The notes beneath the pieces are model-generated. The model was not told where the DNA came from. It saw only the letters and a program-made list of their open reading frames with translations, and did no database searches. 64,000 nucleotides of DNA from assembly GCF_000696575.1 (NCBI RefSeq), contig NZ_JMSQ01000001.1:62001-126000 (forward strand). Reading direction: 5' to 3'. The DNA is from Siccibacter colletis (GTDB lineage Bacteria; Pseudomonadota; Gammaproteobacteria; Enterobacterales; Enterobacteriaceae). Made by a program: the position numbers and the translations under genes. Positions 18,504-27,501 of the stretch are shown piece by piece. Numbering within the stretch: position 1 is the stretch's first letter; every line of letters starts with the position of its first letter.

Positions 18504-19047
18504 GCGGGCTGAGCGGGTAAACGTGACCAGAACGGATTTATAGCGCGATGCGGTGGGGTCAAGAAGGAGTAAGAGCTGCCTGTGCGGCAGTGAACCGGAT
18601 CGCGTAGCACGCGAAACAGGTTCACTATTTCTAAGCTGCCTGTACGGCAGTGAACTGAAGCGGATCTCGCTCAGGTTATTGTTTCTGTTGCGATTAAGCA
18701 AAAGATTCTCGTTAATACCCTTTTTTTCAGAATGGTGTTCGGGTTACGAAATATCAATGGGTTACAGGAAGGGTTAGAAAAAGGGTCTATCGCCTCGCCG
18801 GAGTGCAATAAAAAAATCGAACGCGAAACAGCGGCAATTTCATCCGGCCATCGGCCAGAACATGATTTTTTATACTTCGGTTTCTCTTACCGCCCTCGTG
18901 GTAAAAAGCTTTCATTTTGGTGATTTCTCAGAAGCGGCAACCAGGCCGCGCGAGCTGCGCCAGCAGGGAAACGCGTAAGGAAATAACCGCCTCGTGGTGA
19001 AATGAATTATGCTATCGTTTGGTATCTTTTTACGAATGGTAGACGTA
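18504..19047. other. Intergenic region between cueO and yacC with no convincing gene
   Basis: Beyond the cueO promoter this 544-base stretch has only short unconvincing reading frames. Its one structured feature is the CRISPR-like repeat pair at 18568-18655. From about 18660 to 19000 it is AT-rich, with short T-runs and no clear terminator. The yacC promoter should lie near its right end, but I could not assign it. Confidence 0.6.
18568..18655 (-). repeat. Two-unit repeat resembling an orphan type I-F CRISPR mini-array
   Basis: On the minus strand a 28-base unit (18655 to 18628) begins GTTCACTGCCGTACAGGCAG and ends CTTAGAAA, which is the type I-F repeat as I recall it for enterobacteria. A second unit (18595 to 18568) keeps GTTCACTGCCGCACAGGCAG and CT but has a degenerate last six bases. 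The interval (18596-18627) is exactly 32 bases, the I-F spacer length, and a degenerate last repeat is usual at the distal array end. No cas gene is in the window. Against a true array, the spacer with its flanks forms a hairpin (GTGAACC...GGTTCAC around CGCGT-gct-ACGCG), so this may be a dispersed palindromic element. Confidence 0.5.
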
Positions 19048-19395
19048 ATGAATAAGTGGGTCAGGGGTACATTGCTGGGCTGTTTACTGAGCTTTTCTGC
19101 CAGCAGCTTCGCGCTGAGTGAATCGGAAGCCGAAGACATGGCCGATCTCACTGCGGTGTTTGTGTTTTTAAAAAATGACTGCGGCTACCAGAATTTGCCC
19201 AATGGCCAGATACGTCGCGCGCTGGTGTTTTTCGCCCAGCAGAATCAGTGGGATCTGAGTAATTACGACAGCTTCAATATGAAGGCGCTTGGGGAAGACA
19301 GCTACCGCGATCTCAGCGGCATCGCTATTCCTACCGCGAAAAAATGCAAAGCCCTTGCCCGCGACTCGCTGAGTCTTCTCGCTTACGTGAAGTAA
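19048..19395 (+). CDS. yacC: YacC family protein, PulS/OutS-like pilotin homologue
   Basis: The 115-residue product begins with a signal peptide (WVRGTLLGCLLSFSASSFA), and the mature part starts LSESEAEDMADLTAVFVFLK, almost identical to E. coli YacC. The family resembles PulS/OutS pilotins, which carry type II secretion secretins to the outer membrane, but the function of YacC itself is not established. Its conserved cysteines (in NDCGYQNL and KKCKAL) could form a disulfide. The open frame reaches back to 19009; I chose the ATG at 19048 because it starts the signal peptide and gives the E. coli length. speE follows after 111 bases. Confidence 0.88.
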   Translation: MNKWVRGTLLGCLLSFSASSFALSESEAEDMADLTAVFVFLKNDCGYQNLPNGQIRRALVFFAQQNQWDLSNYDSFNMKALGEDSYRDLSGIAIPTAKKCKALARDSLSLLAYVK

Positions 19396-19506
19396 GTAAA
19401 GTAACGTCAATCCCGCCAGTCCCCAAAGCCATGACCGTGCATCCACGGTCATTGTTAGCTATGATGTTGCGCCCTTTTTACGGGTGTTAATAAGAGGTAT
19501 CTACCA

Positions 19507-20373
19507 GTGACCGATAAAAAAATGTGGCACGAAACGCTGCACGATCAGTTTGGTCAGTACTTTGCCGTCGACAACGTGCTCTATCACGAAAAGACCGATC
19601 ATCAGGATCTGATCATTTTCGAAAACGCGGCCTTTGGCCGGGTGATGGCGCTGGATGGCGTGGTGCAGACCACCGAACGCGATGAGTTTATCTATCACGA
19701 GATGATGACCCACGTTCCGCTGCTGGCGCACGGCCACGCGAAGCATGTGCTGATCATCGGCGGTGGTGACGGGGCGATGCTGCGCGAAGTGTGCCGCCAT
19801 AAAAACGTCGAAACCATTACCATGGTTGAGATCGACGCGGGCGTCGTCTCCTTCTGCCGTCAGTATCTGCCGAACCATAACGCTGGCAGCTACGACGATC
19901 CGCGCTTCACGCTGGTAATTGACGACGGCGTCAATTTTGTTAACCAGACGACGCAAACGTTTGACGTGATCATCTCCGATTGCACCGACCCGATCGGGCC
20001 GGGCGAGAGCCTGTTCACCTCCGCATTTTACGAAGGCTGCAAACGCTGCCTGAACCCGGGTGGCATTTTCGTGGCGCAGAACGGCGTCTGCTTCCTGCAA
20101 CAGGATGAAGCCCTCGACAGCCACCGCAAGCTGAGCCACTACTTTGCCGATGTGAACTTCTATCAGGCGGCGATCCCGACCTACTACGGCGGCATCATGA
20201 CCTTCGCCTGGGCGACGGATAACGACATTCTGCGCCATCACTCCAGCGAAATTATCCAGGCGCGCTTTGCCGCCAGCGGTATCCAGTGCCGATACTACAA
20301 TCCGGCCATTCATACGGCAGCATTTGCTCTGCCGCAATATTTACACGATGCGCTGGACCGTCAGCCATCCTAA
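19507..20373 (+). CDS. speE: Polyamine aminopropyltransferase (spermidine synthase)
   Basis: SpeE transfers the aminopropyl group of decarboxylated S-adenosylmethionine to putrescine, giving spermidine. The 288-residue product has the decarboxylated-SAM site [10 protein letters not shown], the acidic VEIDAGVV, the catalytic aspartate region [13 protein letters not shown], and [11 protein letters not shown] near the end. The start is a GTG at 19507, preceded by TAAGAGGT, and gives the E. coli length exactly. speD, which makes the aminopropyl donor, lies 14 bases downstream, so the two form the speED operon. Confidence 0.97.
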   Translation: MTDKKMWHETLHDQFGQYFAVDNVLYHEKTDHQDLIIFENAAFGRVMALDGVVQTTERDEFIYHEMMTHVPLLAHGHAKHVLIIGGGDGAMLREVCRHKNVETITMVEIDAGVVSFCRQYLPNHNAGSYDDPRFTLVIDDGVNFVNQTTQTFDVIISDCTDPIGPGESLFTSAFYEGCKRCLNPGGIFVAQNGVCFLQQDEALDSHRKLSHYFADVNFYQAAIPTYYGGIMTFAWATDNDILRHHSSEIIQARFAASGIQCRYYNPAIHTAAFALPQYLHDALDRQPS

Positions 20374-20387
20374 GGGGGTGAACGAAA

Positions 20388-21182
20388 TTGAAAAAACTCA
20401 AACTGCATGGCTTCAACAACCTGACCAAAAGCCTGAGTTTTTGTATTTACGATATTTGCTACGCCAAGACGGCGGAAGAGCGCGATGGATACATCGCTTA
20501 TATCGACGAACTATACAACGCCAACCGTCTGACCGAGATCCTGTCAGAAACCTGTTCCATCATCGGTGCGAATATCCTGAACATTGCGCGTCAGGACTAT
20601 GAACCCCAGGGCGCCAGCGTCACCATTCTGGTGAGCGAAGAGCCGGTCGATCCGCAGCTGATCGATAAAACCGAGCATCCTGGTCCGCTGCCTGAAGCGG
20701 TGGTCGCGCACCTTGATAAGAGCCACATCTGCGTGCATACCTATCCGGAGAGCCACCCGGAAGGCGGACTGTGCACCTTCCGCGCCGATATCGAAGTCTC
20801 AACCTGCGGCGTGATCTCGCCTCTTAAGGCGCTGAATTACTTAATCCACCAGCTGGAATCGGATATCGTGACCGTCGATTACCGCGTGCGCGGTTTTACC
20901 CGCGACGTGAACGGCATGAAGCACTTTATCGACCATGAAATCAATTCGATTCAGAATTTCATGTCCGATGACATGAAAGCGCTGTACGACATGGTGGATG
21001 TGAACGTGTATCAGGAAAATATTTTCCACACCAAAATGCTGCTTAAGGAGTTCGATCTTAAGCACTACATGTTCCACACCAGACCTGAAGATCTGACAGA
21101 GCAGGAACGCAAAACCATTACCGATCTGCTCTGGAAAGAGATGCGCGAAATTTACTACGGCCGCAATATCCCCGCCGTATAA
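20388..21182 (+). CDS. speD: S-adenosylmethionine decarboxylase proenzyme
   Basis: SpeD decarboxylates S-adenosylmethionine to supply SpeE. It is a pyruvoyl enzyme: the 264-residue proenzyme self-cleaves at Lys111-Ser112 (in [14 protein letters not shown]), and Ser112 becomes the pyruvoyl group. The start codon is TTG at 20388, with the strong ribosome site AAGGGGGTG ten bases upstream; E. coli speD also starts with TTG. The protein is the enterobacterial long class, unlike the short Bacillus/Thermotoga SpeH form. Two rare start codons in one operon (GTG then TTG) may help keep expression low. Confidence 0.97.
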   Translation: MKKLKLHGFNNLTKSLSFCIYDICYAKTAEERDGYIAYIDELYNANRLTEILSETCSIIGANILNIARQDYEPQGASVTILVSEEPVDPQLIDKTEHPGPLPEAVVAHLDKSHICVHTYPESHPEGGLCTFRADIEVSTCGVISPLKALNYLIHQLESDIVTVDYRVRGFTRDVNGMKHFIDHEINSIQNFMSDDMKALYDMVDVNVYQENIFHTKMLLKEFDLKHYMFHTRPEDLTEQERKTITDLLWKEMREIYYGRNIPAV

Positions 21183-21208
21183 GCCGCACACGAGGCAGGG
21201 ACGCTTCG

Positions 21209-21571
21209 TTAACGCTGATTCATAAATTCGCGATAGGCATGGATGACCTGCAGGAAATCCTCAACGCCGCAGAAGCACAGGCTCTCTTCATCGTAGTAGC
21301 TCATGCCCTCTTCCATCTCGTCGCCGGCAAATTCCAGCTGATTGGCGCGGATAATCACCTCTTCGCCGTCCAGCCACAGGGTATATTCATGCCCGGCGCG
21401 CTGCCACTGACGCTCGCTGCCTTTGGTTTCACTGGCCGCCTGCTCAACCTCATCCAGCAGTGCCATATCGCCCTTCACTTCCTCATTAAGCCAGTGGCCG
21501 ACTGCTTCGTGGCCCATTGACATGCGTACCTTCACCACGCCGGTGATGTCGCGTAAAAATTCGTAATCCAT
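21209..21571 (-). CDS. yacL: YacL family protein (UPF0231)
   Basis: The 120-residue product matches E. coli YacL over its whole length, from [21 protein letters not shown] to the C-terminus. It is a small acidic cytoplasmic protein with no signal peptide or membrane segment, and no function is established. It is convergent with speD, with only 26 bases between stop codons. On the other side the acnB terminator separates it from acnB, so it probably has its own promoter in the 144 bases between them. Confidence 0.9.
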   Translation of the reverse strand: MDYEFLRDITGVVKVRMSMGHEAVGHWLNEEVKGDMALLDEVEQAASETKGSERQWQRAGHEYTLWLDGEEVIIRANQLEFAGDEMEEGMSYYDEESLCFCGVEDFLQVIHAYREFMNQR

Positions 21572-21655
21572 CGTGGTTTCCTCTGCAAAGCCATTACGCT
21601 AATTATCGCAGCAGGAAGGAAGAAAAAAAGCATGAGCGGTGAAAGGAGTGAAAAT

Positions 21656-21688
21656 AAAAAAACCCACCGCAGGAGCAGTGGGTTTTTG
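21656..21688 (-). terminator. acnB terminator
   Basis: On the minus strand the stem ACCCAC/GTGGGT is followed by a run of seven T residues. It lies about 30 bases past the acnB stop. Confidence 0.85.
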
Positions 21689-21715
21689 TTGGGCACGCAG
21701 CCCCTGTAGCGGTTA

Positions 21716-24313
21716 TTACACGGCGGTCTGGAAGATGACGCCGTCCGCTTTCTCGGTGTACTGAGAGAGCTGGTCGAAGTTCAGATAGCGATAGGTATCC
21801 ACCGCCGTCTTATCGACCTGCGCCACGAAGGTCTGGTACTCCTCCGGCGTCGGCAGTTTGCCGATCAGCGCCGCAACCGCAGCCAGTTCCGCAGAGGCCA
21901 GGTAGACGTTCGCTCCGGTACCGAGACGGTTCGGGAAGTTACGGGTTGAGGTGGACACCACCGTCGCACCGTCCGCCACGCGCGCCTGGTTACCCATGCA
22001 CAGCGAGCAGCCAGGGATCTCGATACGCGCCCCGCTCTTACCGAAGACGCTGTAGTAGCCCTCTTCGGTCAGCTGCGCGGCGTCCATACGGGTTGGCGGC
22101 GCGACCCACAAGCGGGTCGGCAGCTGGCCCTTATGGGTATCCAGCAGTTTACCCGCCGCGCGGAAGTGACCGATGTTGGTCATGCACGAACCGATAAACA
22201 CTTCATCAATGGTGTCGCCCTGCACATCAGAGAGCAGGCGCGCATCGTCCGGATCGTTCGGTGCACACAGGATTGGCTCTTTGATATCGGCCAGATCGAT
22301 GTCGATCACCGCCGCGTACTCGGCGTCAGCATCGGCTTCCAGCAGCTGCGGTTCCGCCAGCCATTTCTCCATGCCCTGAATACGGCGCTCCAGCGTGCGG
22401 CGATCGCCGTAGCCTTCCGCAATCATCCACTTCAGCAGCACGATGTTGGAGGTCAGGTACTCGATAATCGGTTCCTGATTGAGTTTGATGGTGCAACCGG
22501 CCGCTGAACGCTCGGCGGAAGCATCGGTCAGCTCAAACGCCTGCTCAACTTTCAGATCCGGCAGACCTTCGATTTCCAGGATGCGGCCAGAGAAGATATT
22601 TTTCTTCCCTTTCTTCTCAACGGTCAGCAAGCCCTGCTTGATGGCATACAGCGGAATGGCGTGAACCAGATCGCGCAGGGTAATGCCCGGCTGCATTTTG
22701 CCTTTGAAGCGCACCAGCACGGATTCCGGCATATCCAGCGGCATTACGCCGGTGGCAGCAGCAAAGGCTACCAGACCAGAGCCCGCTGGGAAGGAGATAC
22801 CGATCGGGAAACGGGTGTGGGAGTCACCGCCGGTGCCGACGGTGTCCGGCAGCAGCATGCGGTTCAGCCAGGAGTGAATAACGCCGTCGCCCGGACGCAG
22901 CGACACGCCGCCGCGGTTCATGATGAAGTCCGGCAGCGTGTGGTGCGTGGTGACGTCCACCGGCTTCGGATAGGCGGCGGTGTGGCAGAAGGACTGCATC
23001 ACCAGGTCAGACGAGAAGCCCAGGCACGCCAGGTCTTTCAGCTCGTCACGGGTCATCGGCCCGGTGGTGTCCTGCGAACCCACGGAGGTCATCTTCGGCT
23101 CGCAGTACGCTCCTGGACGAACGCCGGTGACGCCACAGGCGCGGCCCACCATTTTCTGCGCCAGCGAGAAGCCGCGGCTGCTCTCCGCCACATCTTTCGC
23201 GTGACGGAAAATATCGCTGTGCGGCAGACCCAGTGCATCACGCGCACGGGTAGTCAGGCCACGACCGATGATCAGCGGGATACGACCACCAGCACGCACT
23301 TCGTCGATCAACACATCGGTTTTCAGCTCGAAGCTGGCCAGCAGCTCGCCGGTTTCGTGGTTGCGCACTTCGCCTTTGAACGGGTAAACGTCAATCACGT
23401 CGCCCATGTTCAGGTTATTCACGTCAACTTCGATCGGCAGCGCGCCAGCATCTTCCATGGTGTTAAAGAAGATTGGCGCAATTTTGCCGCCCAGCACCAG
23501 ACCGCCGCCGCGCTTGTTCGGTACGTACGGAATGTCATCGCCCATAAACCACAGCACCGAGTTGGTTGCGGATTTACGGGAAGAACCGGTGCCCACCACG
23601 TCGCCGACGTAAGCCAGCGGGAACCCTTTCTGATTCAGCGCTTCGATCTGTTTGATCGGGCCAACCACACCTGGCTGATCCGGCTCGATGCCTTCACGGG
23701 CATTTTTCAGCATCGCCAGAGCGTGCAGCGGGATATCCGGGCGCGACCAGGCGTCCGGAGCCGGAGAGAGGTCATCGGTGTTGGTTTCGCCGGTGACTTT
23801 GAAAACGGTAACGGTGATTTTTTCAGGCAGCGACGGGCGGCTCAGGAACCACTCAGCGTCAGCCCAGGACTGCATTACCTTTTGCGCCCAGGTATTGCCG
23901 GCTTTTGCTTTCTCTTCGACGTCGTAGAAGTTATCGAACATCAGCAGCGTATGGGACAGCGCTTTCGCGGCAATCGGTGCCAGCGCGTCGTTATCCAGCG
24001 CCTCGATCAGCGGATGGATATTGTAGCCACCCTGCATGGTGCCGAGCAGTTCAATCGCTTTTTCAGGGGTAACCAGCGGGGATGTCGCTTCGCCTTTGGC
24101 GATGGCGGCCAGGAAACCGGCTTTAACATACGCGGCTTCATCTACGCCTGGGGGTACACGGTTGGTAAGCAGATCTATCAGAAATTCTTCTTCGCCAGCG
24201 GGCGGGCTTTTTAGCAGCTCGACGAGTGCGGCCATTTGGGTTGCATCTAAGGGTTTTGGCACAATCCCCTCGGCGGCACGCTCAGCTACGTGCTTACGGT
24301 ATTCTACTAGCAC
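21716..24313 (-). CDS. acnB: Bifunctional aconitate hydratase 2 / 2-methylisocitrate dehydratase
   Basis: AcnB is the main TCA-cycle aconitase of enterobacteria and also hydrates 2-methylaconitate; its apo-form binds mRNA. The 865-residue product has the AcnB order: an N-terminal HEAT-like domain, a swivel domain ([17 protein letters not shown]), then the cluster domains, with [4Fe-4S] cysteines in GSCMTN and CSLCMGNQ. The start is the GTG at 24313, with GAGGAG eight bases upstream and the family N-terminus [16 protein letters not shown]. Nine further in-frame codons up to 24340 are not conserved. E. coli yacH is missing upstream. Confidence 0.96.
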   Translation of the reverse strand: MLVEYRKHVAERAAEGIVPKPLDATQMAALVELLKSPPAGEEEFLIDLLTNRVPPGVDEAAYVKAGFLAAIAKGEATSPLVTPEKAIELLGTMQGGYNIHPLIEALDNDALAPIAAKALSHTLLMFDNFYDVEEKAKAGNTWAQKVMQSWADAEWFLSRPSLPEKITVTVFKVTGETNTDDLSPAPDAWSRPDIPLHALAMLKNAREGIEPDQPGVVGPIKQIEALNQKGFPLAYVGDVVGTGSSRKSATNSVLWFMGDDIPYVPNKRGGGLVLGGKIAPIFFNTMEDAGALPIEVDVNNLNMGDVIDVYPFKGEVRNHETGELLASFELKTDVLIDEVRAGGRIPLIIGRGLTTRARDALGLPHSDIFRHAKDVAESSRGFSLAQKMVGRACGVTGVRPGAYCEPKMTSVGSQDTTGPMTRDELKDLACLGFSSDLVMQSFCHTAAYPKPVDVTTHHTLPDFIMNRGGVSLRPGDGVIHSWLNRMLLPDTVGTGGDSHTRFPIGISFPAGSGLVAFAAATGVMPLDMPESVLVRFKGKMQPGITLRDLVHAIPLYAIKQGLLTVEKKGKKNIFSGRILEIEGLPDLKVEQAFELTDASAERSAAGCTIKLNQEPIIEYLTSNIVLLKWMIAEGYGDRRTLERRIQGMEKWLAEPQLLEADADAEYAAVIDIDLADIKEPILCAPNDPDDARLLSDVQGDTIDEVFIGSCMTNIGHFRAAGKLLDTHKGQLPTRLWVAPPTRMDAAQLTEEGYYSVFGKSGARIEIPGCSLCMGNQARVADGATVVSTSTRNFPNRLGTGANVYLASAELAAVAALIGKLPTPEEYQTFVAQVDKTAVDTYRYLNFDQLSQYTEKADGVIFQTAV

Positions 24314-24525
24314 GACGGTTCTCCTCGCTCTCATTGTCATAGTGCGGCAGGCGTTCTCTTCACGCTCCTGTGAGACAGCAGTTTGTAGGGTATATGCCCG
24401 GTACCGCGACGGGCAGCATAGCAGGATTTTGTGGGAGTGTTAATCTGTTTACAAAAAAGCAACATTAAATACTTGCTGAATCGTTAAGCAGCGAATAACA
24501 CAGTTCATAAGGTCATTTTTGGGCA

Positions 24526-24548
24526 CAAAAAAACCGCCAGCGGCGGTT
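24526..24548 (-). terminator. Terminator with no assigned upstream gene
   Basis: On the minus strand AACCGCC-gct-GGCGGTT is followed by a run of T residues (TTTTTTTGTG). Nothing recognisable ends just before it; traT stops about 240 bases upstream, and another hairpin lies between. Confidence 0.75.
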
Positions 24549-24746
24549 TCGTTGTTGTCCTGGGTGGTAGCAGGCACCGTCAGACAGGTATTGTGGCAAG
24601 TAAGATACGCCGCTGATATTGCCACCGCTTTTCAGCACGCGCAAGCATGCCTGGCTATTTTGCGTACCGCTTTCAGAATTTACATCGGGATTGCTGGCAA
24701 CGCGTAAAAACGGTGGGATCGGCGAAAAGGTGAGCATTGATCTACT

Positions 24747-24770
24747 GGCCGCCCCTCGGGGCGGCCTTTT
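24747..24770. terminator. GC-rich hairpin downstream of traT
   Basis: GGCCGCCCC-tc-GGGGCGGCC is followed by TTTT on the plus strand. On the minus strand, the traT direction, no T-run follows, so as a traT terminator it would be weak. Confidence 0.55.
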
Positions 24771-24786
24771 ACATCTTCAGCGGTGA

Positions 24787-25518
24787 TTACAGGATGTTAG
24801 CAACAGACTTGGCCAGCTGTGCTTCCAGAACCGGCTTCGCCTCTTCGAACTTCAGGTTAACTTTGTTGGCGTTGGATACTACGCGAGTCTGGTATTTAGC
24901 GCGATCGCCTTCAGACGTGCTGGTCTGCAGTTTGATACCGGACGTACCCTGACGCAGTGCAGCGATGTTATCGGTGGTGACTTTCGCTTTGCTGCGCTCG
25001 GAAATCTGCAGATCGGTGATCATGGTGAAGTTCACATCTTCCACCATTGCATCTGCCGCCATACCGATCAGGCCCGCTGCCAGGCCAACGCCCAGAGCTG
25101 CACCGCCGGAGTTGCTGTTGTAGGCAGTGATGCCTGCACCCAGCGCCGCGCCGGCAACAGCGCCTTCATAACCGCTGCTCAGGAAGCCCTGCGCATCACG
25201 CAGATCCATTTTATCGGCTTTCAGCACGTTAGCCTGCACCCAGTAGTACGCAGTATCCGGAGAGCTGGAAACCTTGTAGCCCTTGGCAATCAGATCGTTG
25301 GCAATCAGCGTCTGCAGGTTGCTCATGTCTTTGTCAGACGTGTTTTTAACCTGGATGTAGACCGTTTTTTCGCTGGAAGGCTCCAGCCAGATGGTCTGGC
25401 TCATCTGGGTTTTCACTTCCAGATTACGTTTCTTGATTGCCGTGCTCATCGCGCCACAGCCTGAAAGCGCCACGGTCGCCATGACCAGGCCTACAACTGC
25501 CAGTTTTTTCAAAGACAT
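24787..25518 (-). CDS. traT: TraT family complement-resistance / surface-exclusion outer-membrane lipoprotein
   Basis: The 243-residue product has a lipoprotein signal with lipobox LSGC at 18-21 and the mature start [20 protein letters not shown], the hallmark of TraT. A glycine/alanine-rich hydrophobic segment ([14 protein letters not shown]...[19 protein letters not shown]) near residues 119-160 is the membrane-associated part. F-plasmid TraT blocks redundant conjugation and raises serum resistance. Here it stands alone on the chromosome between core genes acnB and lpd with no tra genes, so a conjugation role is unlikely and an envelope role is inferred. AAGGAAGAAAC precedes the ATG. Confidence 0.92.
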   Translation of the reverse strand: MSLKKLAVVGLVMATVALSGCGAMSTAIKKRNLEVKTQMSQTIWLEPSSEKTVYIQVKNTSDKDMSNLQTLIANDLIAKGYKVSSSPDTAYYWVQANVLKADKMDLRDAQGFLSSGYEGAVAGAALGAGITAYNSNSGGAALGVGLAAGLIGMAADAMVEDVNFTMITDLQISERSKAKVTTDNIAALRQGTSGIKLQTSTSEGDRAKYQTRVVSNANKVNLKFEEAKPVLEAQLAKSVANIL

Positions 25519-25807
25519 GTTTCTTCCTTTTTAACGTACAAAAATCCCAGAGTAACGAAGGGAATAAGCCAGGAAAGCCGCAGAGGCTGAAGGATGAAGG
25601 CAACGAGGAAAAAGGTCACAGCAGGCAGAACAATGAAAACACTCCCTGTCCGGCAAATACCATCTATCCATAACACCCTCATCACAGGGAAAGCGAACCG
25701 TGCGTTCCTGATGAAAGTTGCAACATTATAAAGAGAGTATCGGCAGAGATGGAGGGATATTTAATCGATAAATCAATCAGATACCTACTAAAAATGGTAG
25801 GCAGGCA
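25519..25807. other. traT upstream region
   Basis: This interval precedes traT on the minus strand. A perfect -10 hexamer TATAAT lies at 25725-25730 (minus), about 207 bases before the traT start, without a good -35. An inverted repeat TCCCTGT/ACAGGGA spans about 25643-25690. No gene is visible. Confidence 0.4.
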
Positions 25808-25837
25808 TAAAAAAACGCCTCCGGAGAGGCGTTTTTT
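25808..25837. terminator. Terminator after lpd
   Basis: AAAAACGCCTC-cgga-GAGGCGTTTTT is symmetrical, with A- and T-runs on both sides. It ends the lpd transcript on the minus strand, immediately past the lpd stop. Confidence 0.9.
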
Positions 25838-25850
25838 GCAAAAGCAGAGA

Positions 25851-27275
25851 TTATTTTTTCTTCGCTTTCGGGTTCGGCAGGTCTGTGATGCTACCTTCGA
25901 ACACTTCGGCTGCGAGGCCCACGGACTCATGCAGCGTCGGGTGCGCGTGGATGGTGAGCGCGATGTCTTCAGCGTCACAGCCCATCTCGATTGCCAGACC
26001 GATCTCACCCAGCAGCTCGCCGCCGTTGGTGCCGACAATCGCGCCGCCGATAACACGGTGGGTTTCTTTGTCGAAGATCAGTTTGGTCATGCCGTCTGCA
26101 CAGTCAGAAGCGATAGCACGGCCAGACGCTGCCCACGGGAAGGTGGCAGTTTCGTAGCTGATGCCTTTCTCTTTCGCTTCTTTCTCGGTCACACCTACCC
26201 ATGCCACTTCTGGCTCGGTGTAAGCGATTGACGGGATCACTTTCGGGTCGAAGTAGTGCTTCATGCCGGCGATAACTTCCGCAGCAACGTGACCTTCGTG
26301 CACGCCTTTGTGCGCCAGCATCGGCTGACCGACGATATCGCCGATAGCGTAGATGTGCGGCACGTTGGTGCGCAGCTGTTTGTCAACGCGGATAAAGCCA
26401 CGGTCATCCACTTCCACGCCCGCTTTACCGGCGTCGAGGTTTTTACCGTTCGGCACGCGACCGATGGCAACCAGTACGGCATCATAGCGCTGCGGTTCCG
26501 CAGGGGCTTTTTTGCCTTCCATGGTGACGTAGATACCGTCTTCTTTCGCTTCAACCGCGGTCACTTTGGTTTCCAGCATCAGGTTGAACTTGTTGCTGAT
26601 ACGCTTGGTGAAGACTTTAACGACGTCTTTGTCAGCAGCCGGGATAACCTGGTCGAACATCTCAACCACGTCAATGTCTGAACCCAGCGCATGGTATACG
26701 GTACCCATTTCGAGGCCGATGATACCGCCACCCATAACCAGCATACGCTTCGGTACGGATTTCAGCTCCAGCGCATCGGTGGAGTCCCACACGCGCGGAT
26801 CTTCATGCGGAATGAACGGCAGTTCGATCGGGCGGGAGCCCGCTGCGATAATAGCGTTGTCGAAGTTGATCACGGTTTTGCCGTTCTCGCCTTCCACTTC
26901 CAGGGTGTTAGCCCCGGTGAATTTACCCAGACCGTTTACCACTTTCACTTTACGGCCTTTGGCCATGCCAGCGAGACCGCCGGTCAGCTGAGTGATAACT
27001 TTTTCTTTCCAGGTACGAATCTTGTCGATATCGGTCTTCGGCTCGCCGAAAACAATACCGTGAGTCGCCAGCGCTTTGGCTTCTTCGATAACTTTCGCTA
27101 CGTGCAGCAGCGCTTTTGATGGGATACAGCCGACGTTAAGGCAAACACCACCGAGGGTGTTGTAACGTTCAACGATTACGGTTTCCAGACCCAAATCAGC
27201 GCAACGGAAGGCCGCAGAGTAGCCTGCCGGGCCTGCCCCAAGTACCACGACCTGAGTTTTGATTTCAGTACTCAT
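25851..27275 (-). CDS. lpd: Dihydrolipoyl dehydrogenase (E3)
   Basis: Lpd reoxidises dihydrolipoyl groups of the pyruvate and 2-oxoglutarate dehydrogenase complexes and of the glycine cleavage H protein, using FAD and NAD+. The 474-residue product has the FAD-binding VLGAGPAGYSA, the redox disulfide Cys45/Cys50 in GGVCLNVGCIPSK, an NAD-binding GGGIIGLEMG, and the catalytic HPTLHE near 445. Two ATGs are adjacent; the second (27275) has better spacing from AAGAGGT and gives the E. coli N-terminus. The 226 bases to aceF contain the aceF terminator and an independent promoter, consistent with E3 also serving other complexes. Confidence 0.96.
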   Translation of the reverse strand: MSTEIKTQVVVLGAGPAGYSAAFRCADLGLETVIVERYNTLGGVCLNVGCIPSKALLHVAKVIEEAKALATHGIVFGEPKTDIDKIRTWKEKVITQLTGGLAGMAKGRKVKVVNGLGKFTGANTLEVEGENGKTVINFDNAIIAAGSRPIELPFIPHEDPRVWDSTDALELKSVPKRMLVMGGGIIGLEMGTVYHALGSDIDVVEMFDQVIPAADKDVVKVFTKRISNKFNLMLETKVTAVEAKEDGIYVTMEGKKAPAEPQRYDAVLVAIGRVPNGKNLDAGKAGVEVDDRGFIRVDKQLRTNVPHIYAIGDIVGQPMLAHKGVHEGHVAAEVIAGMKHYFDPKVIPSIAYTEPEVAWVGVTEKEAKEKGISYETATFPWAASGRAIASDCADGMTKLIFDKETHRVIGGAIVGTNGGELLGEIGLAIEMGCDAEDIALTIHAHPTLHESVGLAAEVFEGSITDLPNPKAKKK

Positions 27276-27374
27276 CATGACCTCTTAATTTTTATCCGGC
27301 GGGTCTGACGCTACCCTCTTTTGAGGATATTTTTATTAACGTCCTTCATCCACCGGGACGTTCTATCCGTCCGC

Positions 27375-27400
27375 ATCTTACAAAATTGTTAACAATTTTG
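27375..27400 (-). promoter_or_regulatory. lpd promoter region with a 20-bp perfect palindrome
   Basis: CAAAATTGTTAACAATTTTG at 27381-27400 is a perfect palindrome lying directly upstream of a -10-like TAAGAT (27375-27380, minus strand), about 100 bases before the lpd start. Its position inside the promoter suggests an operator. E. coli lpd has its own ArcA-repressed promoter, but ArcA prefers direct repeats, so the ligand of this palindrome is not assigned. Confidence 0.55.
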
Positions 27401-27470
27401 AAACAACAAACGGCAAACGAATCCTGTTTTCGCACCTGATAATCCGGCGTTCCGCCAGAAGATTATCAGA

Positions 27471-27497
27471 AAAAAGCCGGCCGTCGGGCCGGCTTTT
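27471..27497 (-). terminator. aceF terminator
   Basis: AAAAAGCCGGCC-gtc-GGGCCGGCTTTTT lies directly past the aceF stop, separating the aceEF transcript from lpd; some read-through is expected, as in E. coli. Confidence 0.9.
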
Positions 27498-27501
27498 TCG
27501 C

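Larger units (their letters stand above)
24314..24786. other. Gene-poor interval between acnB and traT with two hairpins
   Basis: The left 200 bases are AT-rich and should hold the acnB promoter. Two terminator-like hairpins lie further right, at 24526-24548 and 24747-24770. Between them about 200 bases carry no recognisable gene. A 74-codon minus-strand frame (24513-24737) resembles nothing I know and reads through the hairpin, so I do not call it. The segment could be a traT 3' untranslated region or a small RNA. Confidence 0.5.

Noticed and set aside
18553-18923. Short plus-strand frames across the CRISPR-like repeat region
   Set aside because: They read through the repeats (giving peptides such as SCLYGSE) and have no ribosome site or family resemblance. 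Such peptides are a typical artefact of this repeat.
19048-19395. LLGC in the YacC N-terminus as a lipobox
   Set aside because: The cysteine is at position 12, leaving too short a hydrophobic region for a lipoprotein signal. E. coli YacC lacks it, and a longer type I signal peptide continues past it.
24513-24737. A 74-codon minus-strand frame between acnB and traT
   Set aside because: Composition and sequence resemble no family I know, the start lacks a ribosome site I can identify, and the frame reads through an intrinsic terminator. Kept only as part of a possible RNA element.
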